6,747 bases of DNA, taken from NCBI GenBank assembly GCA_046760785.1, contig JBHIET010000122.1, forward strand, positions 1-6,747, read 5' to 3'. This document shows, piece after piece, positions 1 to 6,430 of this stretch. Both the position numbers and the translations under genes were made by a program. This DNA comes from JBHIET01 sp046760785. GTDB lineage: Bacteria > Chloroflexota > Anaerolineae > B4-G1. The stretch's first letter is position 1. Each line of letters begins with the position of its first letter. The notes beneath the pieces were generated by a model. The model saw nothing but the letters and a program-made list of their open reading frames with translations. It was not told the DNA's origin and did not search any database.

Positions 1-631
1 GCGGCCCTTGCATCTCGGGTTCGTTGGAGATCTCCCAGTGGCGGATGGGGTAGGCTAGGCCGGGCATGTCGCCTGCGCCGTCTCCGTCATAGCGCTCGAC
101 GAGCGCGGTGAGCCAGGCAGCGTAGGCGGCGGAGTCGCAGGGCGAATACAGGAGATCGCCCAGCTCAGGAAAAGCACCCTCGGCCCTGGGTTGATCGGCG
201 TGGCAGGCCTCTTGATCCCACCGGGCAAACGGCCAGACTGTGGCCAGGATGGCGAGCCGCTGCTGCTGGGCGCCTGCCACCAACCGGTCTGGCCGCTCCC
301 AGTCGTACGCGCCGGGCCGGGTCTCGACCTGCCCCCAGATGAACGGGCCGGGATGCGGTCGAATCCACGCCCCCGCCAGGTTGACCGGCTCGCGGCCGCC
401 CACCAGCCGGCCAAAGTGGGAGGCGCCCACGTCGGCCGGCCACTCGAGCGGGATGGGTACAGCCGCCGACATCGCCGTCGGCTCGGTGGAGGGGGTAGGC
501 GCGGGCGGCATTGTTGTCGGTTCGACCTGCTCAGGCGGCGTTGCGCCGGCGCCCCACCCGCAGGCCGGCATCAGCAAAAGCAGAATCAACAAGAATGCCC
601 GGCGCACATCCTCAACGCTCCGTTTCGACAT
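1..631 (-). CDS. Lipoprotein, TIM-barrel glycoside hydrolase-like (3' end outside window)
   Basis: Only the first 210 codons are in the window; the frame is open to the left edge. The start ATG at 631-629 gives MSKRSVEDV, then a hydrophobic stretch (residues 13-22) ending in the lipobox LMPAC with the lipidated Cys at 24, and a Pro/Thr/Glu-rich linker to about residue 55. The body carries GAWIRPHPGPFIWG (87-100), an aromatic-rich early barrel strand, and HWEISNEPE (198-206). The NEP signature marks the acid/base glutamate (E204) of clan GH-A enzymes; the nucleophile would lie beyond the edge. The family within clan A (39, 42, 5 or other) cannot be fixed from half a protein. The ribosome site GAAGGA lies about 10 bases before the start, and the stop of the upstream esterase-MBL gene is 19 bases away, so it is probably the fifth gene of the operon. 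Catalytic activity is inferred from one motif. Confidence 0.8.
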   Translation of the reverse strand, partial: MSKRSVEDVRRAFLLILLLLMPACGWGAGATPPEQVEPTTMPPAPTPSTEPTAMSAAVPIPLEWPADVGASHFGRLVGGREPVNLAGAWIRPHPGPFIWGQVETRPGAYDWERPDRLVAGAQQQRLAILATVWPFARWDQEACHADQPRAEGAFPELGDLLYSPCDSAAYAAWLTALVERYDGDGAGDMPGLAYPIRHWEISNEPEMQGP

Positions 632-650
632 GATAGTTCGTTCCTTCGAC

Positions 651-2453
651 CTAGACCGTAATCGTTCCGTGTTCGACCGTGTTGTACACCGCGATGCCAT
701 AGTCCTGAAACTGCTCGATCGCGCCTTGCACGTCGCATAGCGGGTGCGCCTCGTTGGTGAGAAAGGCATGTGTGGGGCTGGTTACTTCAACGAACGCTGC
801 GGGATTGTCGTGCAAACACCCGTGGTGGTTGGCCTTGAGCAGCTCCACGTCGAGTTCCGCGGCGTGGCGCTCCGAAAGGGACCGCAGCCCGGCGGGGCCG
901 AGATCGCCGCCACTGAAAAAGTCAACGCCCGAGCGGTTGGAGACAATGCCGGTCAGCGAGTTGTTGTCCTCGTTTTCGCCCTCGAAACCCGACGCCGGGG
1001 GATGAAGCACCGCGATGGTCAAATTGTCCATCTCGATCACGTCGCCGTCACTGACGTTGACCAGCGGAATGCCCGCCCTGTTGATATGCTCCATGAGAGC
1101 GGCGAATTGCTCGTTGTCGGAGGCATATCCCGTGTACAGGAACTGCTCTATCGCAAAGTAGTCGATGACGTCGTCAAAGCCCCTGAAGTGATCGCCATCC
1201 GGATGGGTCAGAATCGCTCGGTGGATGGTCTCGACGCCCAGGCTGGTTAGATGCGTCCTCACGGCATGGTTGGGGTCGAAGGGGCCGGCGTCAATGAGCA
1301 CGTAACGTCCTCCTGCAGAGCGGATGAGAACGGCGTCGCCGTGGTCCAGTTCGATGAACCAAATGGTGTAGGTATCGTCGCCCTCAGGCGTTGCCTCCGC
1401 GCCGACGCCCGGTTGGGCAGTAGGGGGGAGTTCGGGAAAAGCCTCGATGTACTCGAACAACAGGGGCAGCGATGGGCCCAGGTTCTCTGCCGTACGAGGG
1501 GTGCAGTGGGAATCGTTCTCGTCCACGCAGCCGCTGAACATGCCGTGTCCCGCGCCTTCCTCTCGAATCAGAGCATCCACCTGACCTCCGTGGCTTTCGA
1601 GGTAAGGGCGCATGTCCTCTTCCATCACATCGCACGTCATCCTGCCGGGGTCCACCGTGGAGACGTCGTTCTGGCCGCACCACATCCAGAAGCGTGCGCC
1701 GGCCAGGGCATCGGCGGGGGCGTCCCGCAGCGTTGGATAATCCAGGCCGGAGCAGCCCGAGTCGGCGATGAAAGCGGCAAAGAGCCGGTCGCCCGCCTGG
1801 TCGCGGATCGCTACCGGGAAGCTTTGGGCTGCCCCCCTGGAAAAGCCGTGGTAGAAGACGTCGCTGCCGGCGATTGGGCAGTGGGCTTGCAGGTCGTTCA
1901 GGCCGGCTTCCAGGTTCTGATAGATGACTTCGTCGTCATCGTACTCCTGCACCTGGGGATCGTAGAACTGCAGGGCCACCAGCGCCCACGAGTGTGCCGG
2001 CGAGGAGGTCTGATACCAGTGGTTCAGCATCCACTCTGCACACCCGCCGGTGCCGTGGAGCGAGACGATGACCTTGCGATCCGTGACGGTCTCCCAGTCG
2101 TCGGGGAACAAGGCGAGATAGTAGCGGCCATCGCCGACGGGGAAGACGCCGCCCCCGCGCTCGAAAAGCTCGTCTCGGAAAAAGGACCACGTAGGGCAGG
2201 CGATGGGAACCGTCAGTTCCTCGCTCGAGGCGAGCCATTGCCGGCATTCCTCCATCGTTGGCTCTGCCAGGGTGGGAGGTGTGGCTGCCGGCGTCGCTGT
2301 CGCCGTCGGCTCTGCGGCAGGAGCCTGGGTCTGTGGGGCTGCGGTAGCGCCGCCACCATCACGGCCCGCAGTCCTGCCTCTACAGCCCAGCAACACCATG
2401 GGCAGAAGCATCAGTAAGGTCAGCAGACAAAGGGTACGTTTCGGGTGTCTCAT
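651..2453 (-). CDS. Lipoprotein: alpha/beta hydrolase fused to ComEC-like metallo-beta-lactamase domain
   Basis: 600 residues. The signal peptide ends in the lipobox VLLGC (Cys24), followed by an Ala/Pro/Thr linker to about residue 66. Residues 85-340 look like an esterase-type alpha/beta hydrolase: oxyanion motif LHGTGG (132-137), nucleophile elbow G-F-S-R-G with S205, a likely acid near D263 and the catalytic His in EGAGHG (H303). A second linker (340-362) leads to a metallo-beta-lactamase fold (363-600): LIDAG (D388), metal motif HPDGDH (417-422, the HxDxDH form of ComEC/Rec2), NNSL (497-500), SGGDLG (514-519) and NHHGC (542-546). This domain is complete and lacks any ComEC membrane part. 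ComEC-type MBL domains are known or proposed to act on DNA or other phosphodiesters; here it would sit outside the cell. The substrates of both halves are unknown. The start is set by a strong AGGAGG six bases upstream. A relic copy lies at 6431-6681. Confidence 0.88.
   Translation of the reverse strand: MRHPKRTLCLLTLLMLLPMVLLGCRGRTAGRDGGGATAAPQTQAPAAEPTATATPAATPPTLAEPTMEECRQWLASSEELTVPIACPTWSFFRDELFERGGGVFPVGDGRYYLALFPDDWETVTDRKVIVSLHGTGGCAEWMLNHWYQTSSPAHSWALVALQFYDPQVQEYDDDEVIYQNLEAGLNDLQAHCPIAGSDVFYHGFSRGAAQSFPVAIRDQAGDRLFAAFIADSGCSGLDYPTLRDAPADALAGARFWMWCGQNDVSTVDPGRMTCDVMEEDMRPYLESHGGQVDALIREEGAGHGMFSGCVDENDSHCTPRTAENLGPSLPLLFEYIEAFPELPPTAQPGVGAEATPEGDDTYTIWFIELDHGDAVLIRSAGGRYVLIDAGPFDPNHAVRTHLTSLGVETIHRAILTHPDGDHFRGFDDVIDYFAIEQFLYTGYASDNEQFAALMEHINRAGIPLVNVSDGDVIEMDNLTIAVLHPPASGFEGENEDNNSLTGIVSNRSGVDFFSGGDLGPAGLRSLSERHAAELDVELLKANHHGCLHDNPAAFVEVTSPTHAFLTNEAHPLCDVQGAIEQFQDYGIAVYNTVEHGTITV
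1463..2207 (-). repeat. Imperfect direct repeat pair marking the deletion endpoints seen in the relic copy
   Basis: The + strand has GGGGCAGCGATGGG at 1463-1476 and GGGCAGGCGATGGG at 2194-2207, sharing GGGCAG and CGATGGG with one base offset. In the relic gene a single hybrid, GGGGCGGGCGATAGG (6471-6485), joins sequence matching the left side of the first site to sequence matching the right side of the second. The 14-base sites are the ends of this entry; the interval between them is ordinary coding sequence. Confidence 0.7.
2256..2315 (-). repeat. Direct repeat in the first linker of the esterase-MBL gene
   Basis: The 12-base unit GCAGAGCC(G/A)ACG on the minus strand occurs at 2315-2304 and again at 2267-2256, exactly 48 bases apart, both coding for Ala-Glu-Pro-Thr (residues 47-50 and 63-66). 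The relic copy at 6431-6681 has only one such unit (there ACAGAGCCGACG) and lacks the 48 bases between, as expected from slippage or recombination between the repeats in one of the two lineages. Confidence 0.75.
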
Positions 2454-2497
2454 TTTTCACCTCCTGGGCAACACCTCTGCTGTGAAAAACACTTTTA
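2451..2497 (-). promoter_or_regulatory. Intergenic hairpin covering the start of the esterase-MBL gene
   Basis: Between the TAA of the upstream hydrolase gene and the ATG of the fusion gene, the mRNA reads UUUUUCAC, 21 bases, then GUGAAAAA. This is a perfect 8-bp inverted repeat (arms at 2482-2489 and 2453-2460), extendable by two G-U wobbles so that the whole AUG is paired. The ribosome binding site AGGAGGUG (2465-2458) lies half in the loop and half in the stem. The hexamer GAGGTG also occurs a second time inside the loop (2476-2471). The stem is A-U rich and thus of modest strength. It could limit translation unless ribosomes finishing the upstream gene open it. Function is inferred from position only. 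Confidence 0.4.
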
Positions 2498-3343
2498 CGG
2501 CGCCAATCGAAGGAAAATCTCTATCGCTTCTTCGTGGTATTGGGGATGCACGAAGAAGCCATCATGCCCGGCCTCCAGGTCCTCCACCAGTTGCTCCACC
2601 ACGCCGCCGAATTTGGGAATCACCTCGGCGGTGTGATGCATGATTTTTGCCTGTGATTTCCCGGCGTAGAGGCAGAAATGCCTGCCTTCGAAGGCATCAT
2701 CGCCGTACACGCCGTTGTACAGATCGGTGGTGAACGCTCCGTTGACGCGGTCGAGATAAGCCAGTTGAAAACTGATTTCAGACCCCAGACTCCAGCCGCG
2801 GCAGGCGCATTTATCCAGTTGGGCGTTGTATTTGTAGGCCATGTACTGCAAAGCAGTGTTGATAAAAGCGTAGACCTGCTCGGCGGAGTACATCTGCTCG
2901 CCCACGCCGGTCCACCATTGGATGGCGACCACGGCATAGCCGTACTTGCGGGCGAACTCTAACTCCTGCGCCATCTGGAAATACGAACTGCCGGTGTGGC
3001 CGTGAGCGAGCACCATCACCCGCCGCGTCGCCATGTCTTCGTAGCCGTCGGGAACCCAGACCACGAAGAAGGTGTGCATCGGCTCCAGGTTGACGATTTT
3101 TGCCCCGGCGGCGATGACATCGTTGTAGGCGTTCGTGTCATCCTTATACATCCCCAGGATGTCGTCGTCGGTTTCCACCAGTTCCGATACGGCAATCGCT
3201 CCACTCCCTGGGGTGGGCGTGCTCTCGGCAGGGGATGGCGAGGCGGTGGGGTGGGCAGGAGGCTGTCTGGTCGCGGGCGCGCTGAGACTGCACGCCAGGG
3301 TCGATGTCACAAGTATCGTGAGTGCAAAGGTCAAGCGTTTCAT
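2495..3343 (-). CDS. Lipoprotein, alpha/beta hydrolase (esterase-like)
   Basis: 282 residues when started at the ATG at 3343-3341. The frame stays open further upstream to 3595, but that extension overlaps the previous gene, is arginine-rich shadow sequence and would bury the signal peptide, so it is rejected. MKRLTFALTILVTSTLAC is a lipoprotein signal with Cys18, followed by a Pro/Ser/Thr linker to about residue 48. The catalytic part shows AHGHTG (113-118, oxyanion side), the nucleophile elbow G-W-S-L-G with S185, and a late EAGHDG with candidate catalytic H260; the acid is not obvious. It is shorter than the next gene's esterase half but shares its layout (PD-x-Y/W-E, R-R/K-V, HG-x-TG), so the two look like tandem paralogues. 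It resembles secreted PHB depolymerase/feruloyl-esterase-type hydrolases in general form; the substrate is unknown. The upstream gene's stop is 23 bases away. Confidence 0.85.
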   Translation of the reverse strand: MKRLTFALTILVTSTLACSLSAPATRQPPAHPTASPSPAESTPTPGSGAIAVSELVETDDDILGMYKDDTNAYNDVIAAGAKIVNLEPMHTFFVVWVPDGYEDMATRRVMVLAHGHTGSSYFQMAQELEFARKYGYAVVAIQWWTGVGEQMYSAEQVYAFINTALQYMAYKYNAQLDKCACRGWSLGSEISFQLAYLDRVNGAFTTDLYNGVYGDDAFEGRHFCLYAGKSQAKIMHHTAEVIPKFGGVVEQLVEDLEAGHDGFFVHPQYHEEAIEIFLRLAP

Positions 3344-3366
3344 AGTTCTTTCCCTATCTCCGGCGG

Positions 3367-4785
3367 TTACGGATTGACAATGACTAACTGCACAGTATAC
3401 GCCCCGATCTCGGCGGCGGGCGTCTCCAGGGCAAGGGTCTGCATTTCGTCGCCGGCAGGGCTGACCTGGTGTAGCGTCGCGCCTCCGGCGAGGTCGTGGC
3501 CGGCGAGCCGGGCCTGCCAAGAGATGGCTGTGTCGGTGGGGTTGGCGATCAGCAAGGCGACCTCGCCGCGCTCGTCCTGCCCGGCCAGCGCCCACAGAGC
3601 TTGCCCTGAGCCTGTCGCAGAGCCGCCGTCGGCGGCGGTCACGCCGAGACGCTGTGGGTGGGCGGCCATCTCGGCCCAGAGCGAAAAGGCCAGCGCGATC
3701 GGTTTGGCGCGCCCGTCGGGGTAGAACAGGCCCATGTTGCCGCTGAGTTCGTTCCCACGGTAAAAGGTCGAAGCGGCCACCCCTTCTTCTTGCAGGGCGA
3801 TCCAGGCGGCGGTCATCAGAGAGGCGCTGCGGGCGGTGTTGCGCACTTCATCCGTCTCGTCCTCGCCCTGCATGGCCGTGTTCCACTCGGTGATGTGGCT
3901 CTCGGCCCCGGTGTAGCCGTGGGCGTCCAGTTGCTGGCGGTAGAAGGCAGCCAGTTGCGCATAGGTGGCCGCGTTGCTGCTATAGACGTGCCAGGAGAGG
4001 AAATCCAATGGGGTGTCCTGTTGCTGCAAGTAGTCCAGAAAGTGTTGGGTGTACGGCTCTCCCTCCGGGGTCAGCGAGTCGCCGGGGGAAACCAGCCCCG
4101 GGCCGCCGACCATTAGGTGGGGAAACTCGGCCTTGAGGGCCACTGCCGTCCGGGCGAACAGCTCGTAGAATTCGCGCGGGGTGGCGTCCCAGAACTGCTC
4201 AAAGTTGGGCTCGTTCCAGATTTCGACGTAGCGCAAAGGGATGCCCGCCTGGCGGCTGATTTCGTCATAGTGGCGCACGACCTCGACGGCGGCCTGCGTC
4301 CAGTTGTCGGGATTGACGGGGGCGCGTCGCTCCAGCCCACGCACGGCCCACGAATCACCCAGGCGCAGGTACGGCTCAAAGCCTCCCTCCACGATGGCCG
4401 CAAAAACCCGGTCGCTGGCCGCGAAATCATAGGAGGCCGGATCGTGGGGGTCGGCGCTTTGGTCGGGATACATGATTGCCATGTCCAGCGGGCCGCCCAG
4501 ATCGTGGGTGCGGATCATGGTCACGCCGATGGTGCGGTATTGCTCGGTCAACGCCGGGTTGCCGCTTCCTCGGTCGGCGGGGAGCGGCCCGCCGTTTACG
4601 CCCAGCAGCGGGCGGATGAGCACCCCGGTGGGGGCCGTGTCCACGGTAAGCAGGACTTGTTCGGGCGCGGTGGGGGATGGCATGCTCGCCGGGCTCGGCG
4701 TGGCTTCCTGCAGGACGCCTCCGCTCAGCGAGCAGGCCAGTGTCGTACAGAGAAAGAGTACCGCAATGCCAAATCGCTTGATCAT
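3367..4785 (-). CDS. Lipoprotein, glycoside hydrolase family 39-like
   Basis: 472 residues. The lipobox TTLAC (Cys18) is followed by a short Pro/Ser/Thr linker to about residue 42. The TIM barrel runs from about residue 55 to 375: GVTMIRTHDL (87-96) is the early-strand 'vRtH' motif of GH39, VEIWNEPNFEQFW (187-199) carries the acid/base E192, SWHVY (264-268) is the conserved His strand, and HITEWN (297-302) carries the nucleophile E300. Spacing and both glutamates fit clan GH-A family 39, whose best known members are beta-xylosidases and alpha-L-iduronidases. Residues about 395-472 form the beta-sandwich usual at the C-terminus of the family, so the enzyme looks complete. A retaining exo-glycosidase on the cell surface is expected; sugar specificity cannot be read from sequence alone. 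The ribosome site AGGGAG overlaps the TAG stop of the preceding gene, so the two are probably translationally coupled. Confidence 0.88.
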   Translation of the reverse strand: MIKRFGIAVLFLCTTLACSLSGGVLQEATPSPASMPSPTAPEQVLLTVDTAPTGVLIRPLLGVNGGPLPADRGSGNPALTEQYRTIGVTMIRTHDLGGPLDMAIMYPDQSADPHDPASYDFAASDRVFAAIVEGGFEPYLRLGDSWAVRGLERRAPVNPDNWTQAAVEVVRHYDEISRQAGIPLRYVEIWNEPNFEQFWDATPREFYELFARTAVALKAEFPHLMVGGPGLVSPGDSLTPEGEPYTQHFLDYLQQQDTPLDFLSWHVYSSNAATYAQLAAFYRQQLDAHGYTGAESHITEWNTAMQGEDETDEVRNTARSASLMTAAWIALQEEGVAASTFYRGNELSGNMGLFYPDGRAKPIALAFSLWAEMAAHPQRLGVTAADGGSATGSGQALWALAGQDERGEVALLIANPTDTAISWQARLAGHDLAGGATLHQVSPAGDEMQTLALETPAAEIGAYTVQLVIVNP

Positions 4786-4795
4786 CTCCGGCTCC

Positions 4796-6313
4796 CTATC
4801 GTTCCGCAGCCACCCAATCCGCGAAGAGCAACGTCACGGGGTTGGTCTGGCTGACCGCGTAGCCTAAATCCTGGGTGTTGATCACCTCACGCACGCTCTT
4901 TGTGGCCTCGTCCACCAGTTTGAGCCGCCCGACGTAATCGGTGCTGTAGACATCGTAGGCGAGCACGTCGCCTGCGGGCGACCAGCCGATGGTGGTGATC
5001 TTGCTCTCGGGTTCGCTGACCAGGACGGTGGGCGAGCGCCCATCTTTGTCGTAGCGTTCGATGCTGGCGTCTATGTAGCCGGGGTAGCAGCCGCCGTGGT
5101 CGGCCAGGGCGAGGGCGAACGCCGAACTGTCCGCTTTCCAGGCGGCATCGATCACGGAGCCGCGCTGATCCCGGTACTCTTCGATGGTGTTGCGCTCCAG
5201 GTCCAAAACCCACAGGTGATGCGAGGCTAGGGTCACGCAGGGACTATCCAGGGCGACTGCAAAGATGTCCTTGTAGGCGATCAGCCGGGTCTCGTCGGGG
5301 GAGATGGCGAAGGAGGCGTAGGCAAAATCGCCCCCTCGCGGGAAGAAGGCGTCCCAATCCAGCGCATCCCAGTCGAAATCCGGGAAGAGCGTGCGAAAGT
5401 CGGTCACCGCGCCGGTGTCGAGCGAGACCTTGACGAACGCGAAGCCGTCCCCTTCTCTGGTCAGGGTGTAGAAAGCGTTGCCGTCGGCGGAGAAATCCCC
5501 CAGGCTGGTGAACAGCTCACGGTTGTAGCGGCCGGCCAACACGGTCGTCTCCGCGCCGCTCGCCAGGTTGACGATCACCAGGCTGGAATCGGTGGCGAAG
5601 GGGTCGAACCGGCCGAGGTCCACACCGGTCGGGCTCTGGCCGCGAGCCGCTCTATCCGTCAGGGGATAGAGCAGGTACCGGTTGCCGGGCGCTGTGGAGA
5701 CGTCTCCGGGGAACTTGCTCCCCGCGGAGGGAGCGATCGCTACCGGGTTGCCGCCGGCAAAATCCGCTCCCCACAGCGTCTGGCCGTCCACGTCCCAGTT
5801 GAACATCTGGACGCCCATGCTCTCGACCAGCGGGTCGTTGGGGGTGCTGATGTAGAAATACCGATCCTGCATCTTAGACGTGACTTTGCTGGTGGGATTG
5901 TCCTTCAGCTCCAGGACGACGTTCCCGCTGCCGTCGGGTTGGACGTGGCCGGCATTGAGAAAGCGCAAGAAATTGAAGGTGTGGCAGGTCGTGCCGCCCG
6001 CGTCCTGACTGGTGACGGTGTTTTCGGTGACGTGGTACAGAAGGCGGTATGCCCCTTCCGCACGTTCGGGCGTGGCGGTGGGTGGGGCGGGGCTGGCGGC
6101 GCGCTCCGGCGTCTCCTGGGCCGGGGCGCAATCCTGCGGGCAGTTCTGCGCGTTCTCCGGCCCGTCGCACACGCCGTCGCCGCAGCGTTGTTCGCTTTGC
6201 CGGGTCGGTGTGGGTGGCGCGACGGTCTCGCCCCCGCCACCGGGCAGGCCGCCGAGCGAGCAGGCCAGGCTGAATGTCAAAAGTAGGGCTATGGAAATCG
6301 TTGTGCGTTTCAT
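4796..6313 (-). CDS. Lipoprotein with cysteine-knot motif and TolB/PD40-like beta-propeller
   Basis: 505 residues, probably the first intact gene of the operon. MKRTTISIALLLTFSLAC gives a lipoprotein signal (Cys18). A Gly/Pro/Thr spacer leads to a four-cysteine cluster CGDGVC-x8-CPQDC (residues 44-62), a short bacterial surface motif likely disulfide-bonded, perhaps metal binding through its acidic residues. A second Pro/Ala/Thr linker ends near residue 87. The rest is a beta-strand-rich repeat region in the style of TolB/PD40 propellers: FSADGNAFYTL (274-284), ISPDETRLIAYK (337-348), WKADSSAFALAL (392-403) and WSPAGDVLAYD (444-454). No catalytic motif is visible, so a binding or scaffold role is more likely than an enzyme, but this is inference. 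The start is supported by AGGAG nine bases upstream and by the signal peptide. Its TAG stop overlaps the ribosome site of the next gene. Confidence 0.82.
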   Translation of the reverse strand: MKRTTISIALLLTFSLACSLGGLPGGGGETVAPPTPTRQSEQRCGDGVCDGPENAQNCPQDCAPAQETPERAASPAPPTATPERAEGAYRLLYHVTENTVTSQDAGGTTCHTFNFLRFLNAGHVQPDGSGNVVLELKDNPTSKVTSKMQDRYFYISTPNDPLVESMGVQMFNWDVDGQTLWGADFAGGNPVAIAPSAGSKFPGDVSTAPGNRYLLYPLTDRAARGQSPTGVDLGRFDPFATDSSLVIVNLASGAETTVLAGRYNRELFTSLGDFSADGNAFYTLTREGDGFAFVKVSLDTGAVTDFRTLFPDFDWDALDWDAFFPRGGDFAYASFAISPDETRLIAYKDIFAVALDSPCVTLASHHLWVLDLERNTIEEYRDQRGSVIDAAWKADSSAFALALADHGGCYPGYIDASIERYDKDGRSPTVLVSEPESKITTIGWSPAGDVLAYDVYSTDYVGRLKLVDEATKSVREVINTQDLGYAVSQTNPVTLLFADWVAAER

Positions 6314-6430
6314 GTCGTTTGTCTCCTGTTCTGTGATTTTCTTCCCTACAGGTTCGCAAGTCCGGCTCCTGCGGTGATGTCGCTTCGCTCGTCCTGTAAG
6401 GTGTCAACGGAACTAGGTTCCTCTCGTGAA
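6314..6430 (-). promoter_or_regulatory. Leader region of the operon, possible promoter
   Basis: Non-coding stretch before the propeller gene. On the minus strand it holds, in order, the perfect small palindrome GGAACCTAGTTCC (6421-6409), a consensus-like -35 hexamer TTGACA (6407-6402) just after it, and a 9-base stem (CCTTACAGG at 6401-6393 against CCTGTAGGG at 6352-6344, one G-U pair) around a 40-base loop. No good TATAAT-like element stands 16-18 bases after TTGACA, so the promoter call is weak. The palindrome next to the -35 would be a reasonable operator site. The segment ends with the ribosome site AGGAG. Confidence 0.3.

Noticed and set aside
191..740. Plus-strand frames near the left edge
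   Set aside because: They are opposite the partial glycosidase-like gene, whose lipobox and NEP motif give much stronger support for the minus strand.
2256..2340. Pro/Thr/Ala-rich repetitive linker as a CRISPR or tandem repeat array
   Set aside because: The repetition is codon-level low complexity in a lipoprotein tether with one 12-base direct repeat; there are no regular spacers.
1251..2417. Long plus-strand open frame (388 codons) opposite the esterase-MBL gene
   Set aside because: It lies fully antisense to a gene with clear domains, has no recognisable motif or signal, and such open antisense frames are common in GC-rich DNA.
3344..3595. Upstream extension of the small hydrolase gene to a start at 3595
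   Set aside because: The added 84 residues are Arg/Ala-rich shadow of the GH39-like gene and would place the signal peptide inside the protein; the ATG at 3343 has a purine-rich ribosome site.
2996..3724. Plus-strand frame of 242 codons across the junction of the GH39-like and hydrolase genes
   Set aside because: Antisense to two well supported genes and low-complexity in composition; no ribosome site or domain seen.
4117..4854. Plus-strand frame of 245 codons opposite the GH39-like gene
   Set aside because: Shadow of the minus-strand coding sequence, Gly/Arg/Val-rich with no family features.
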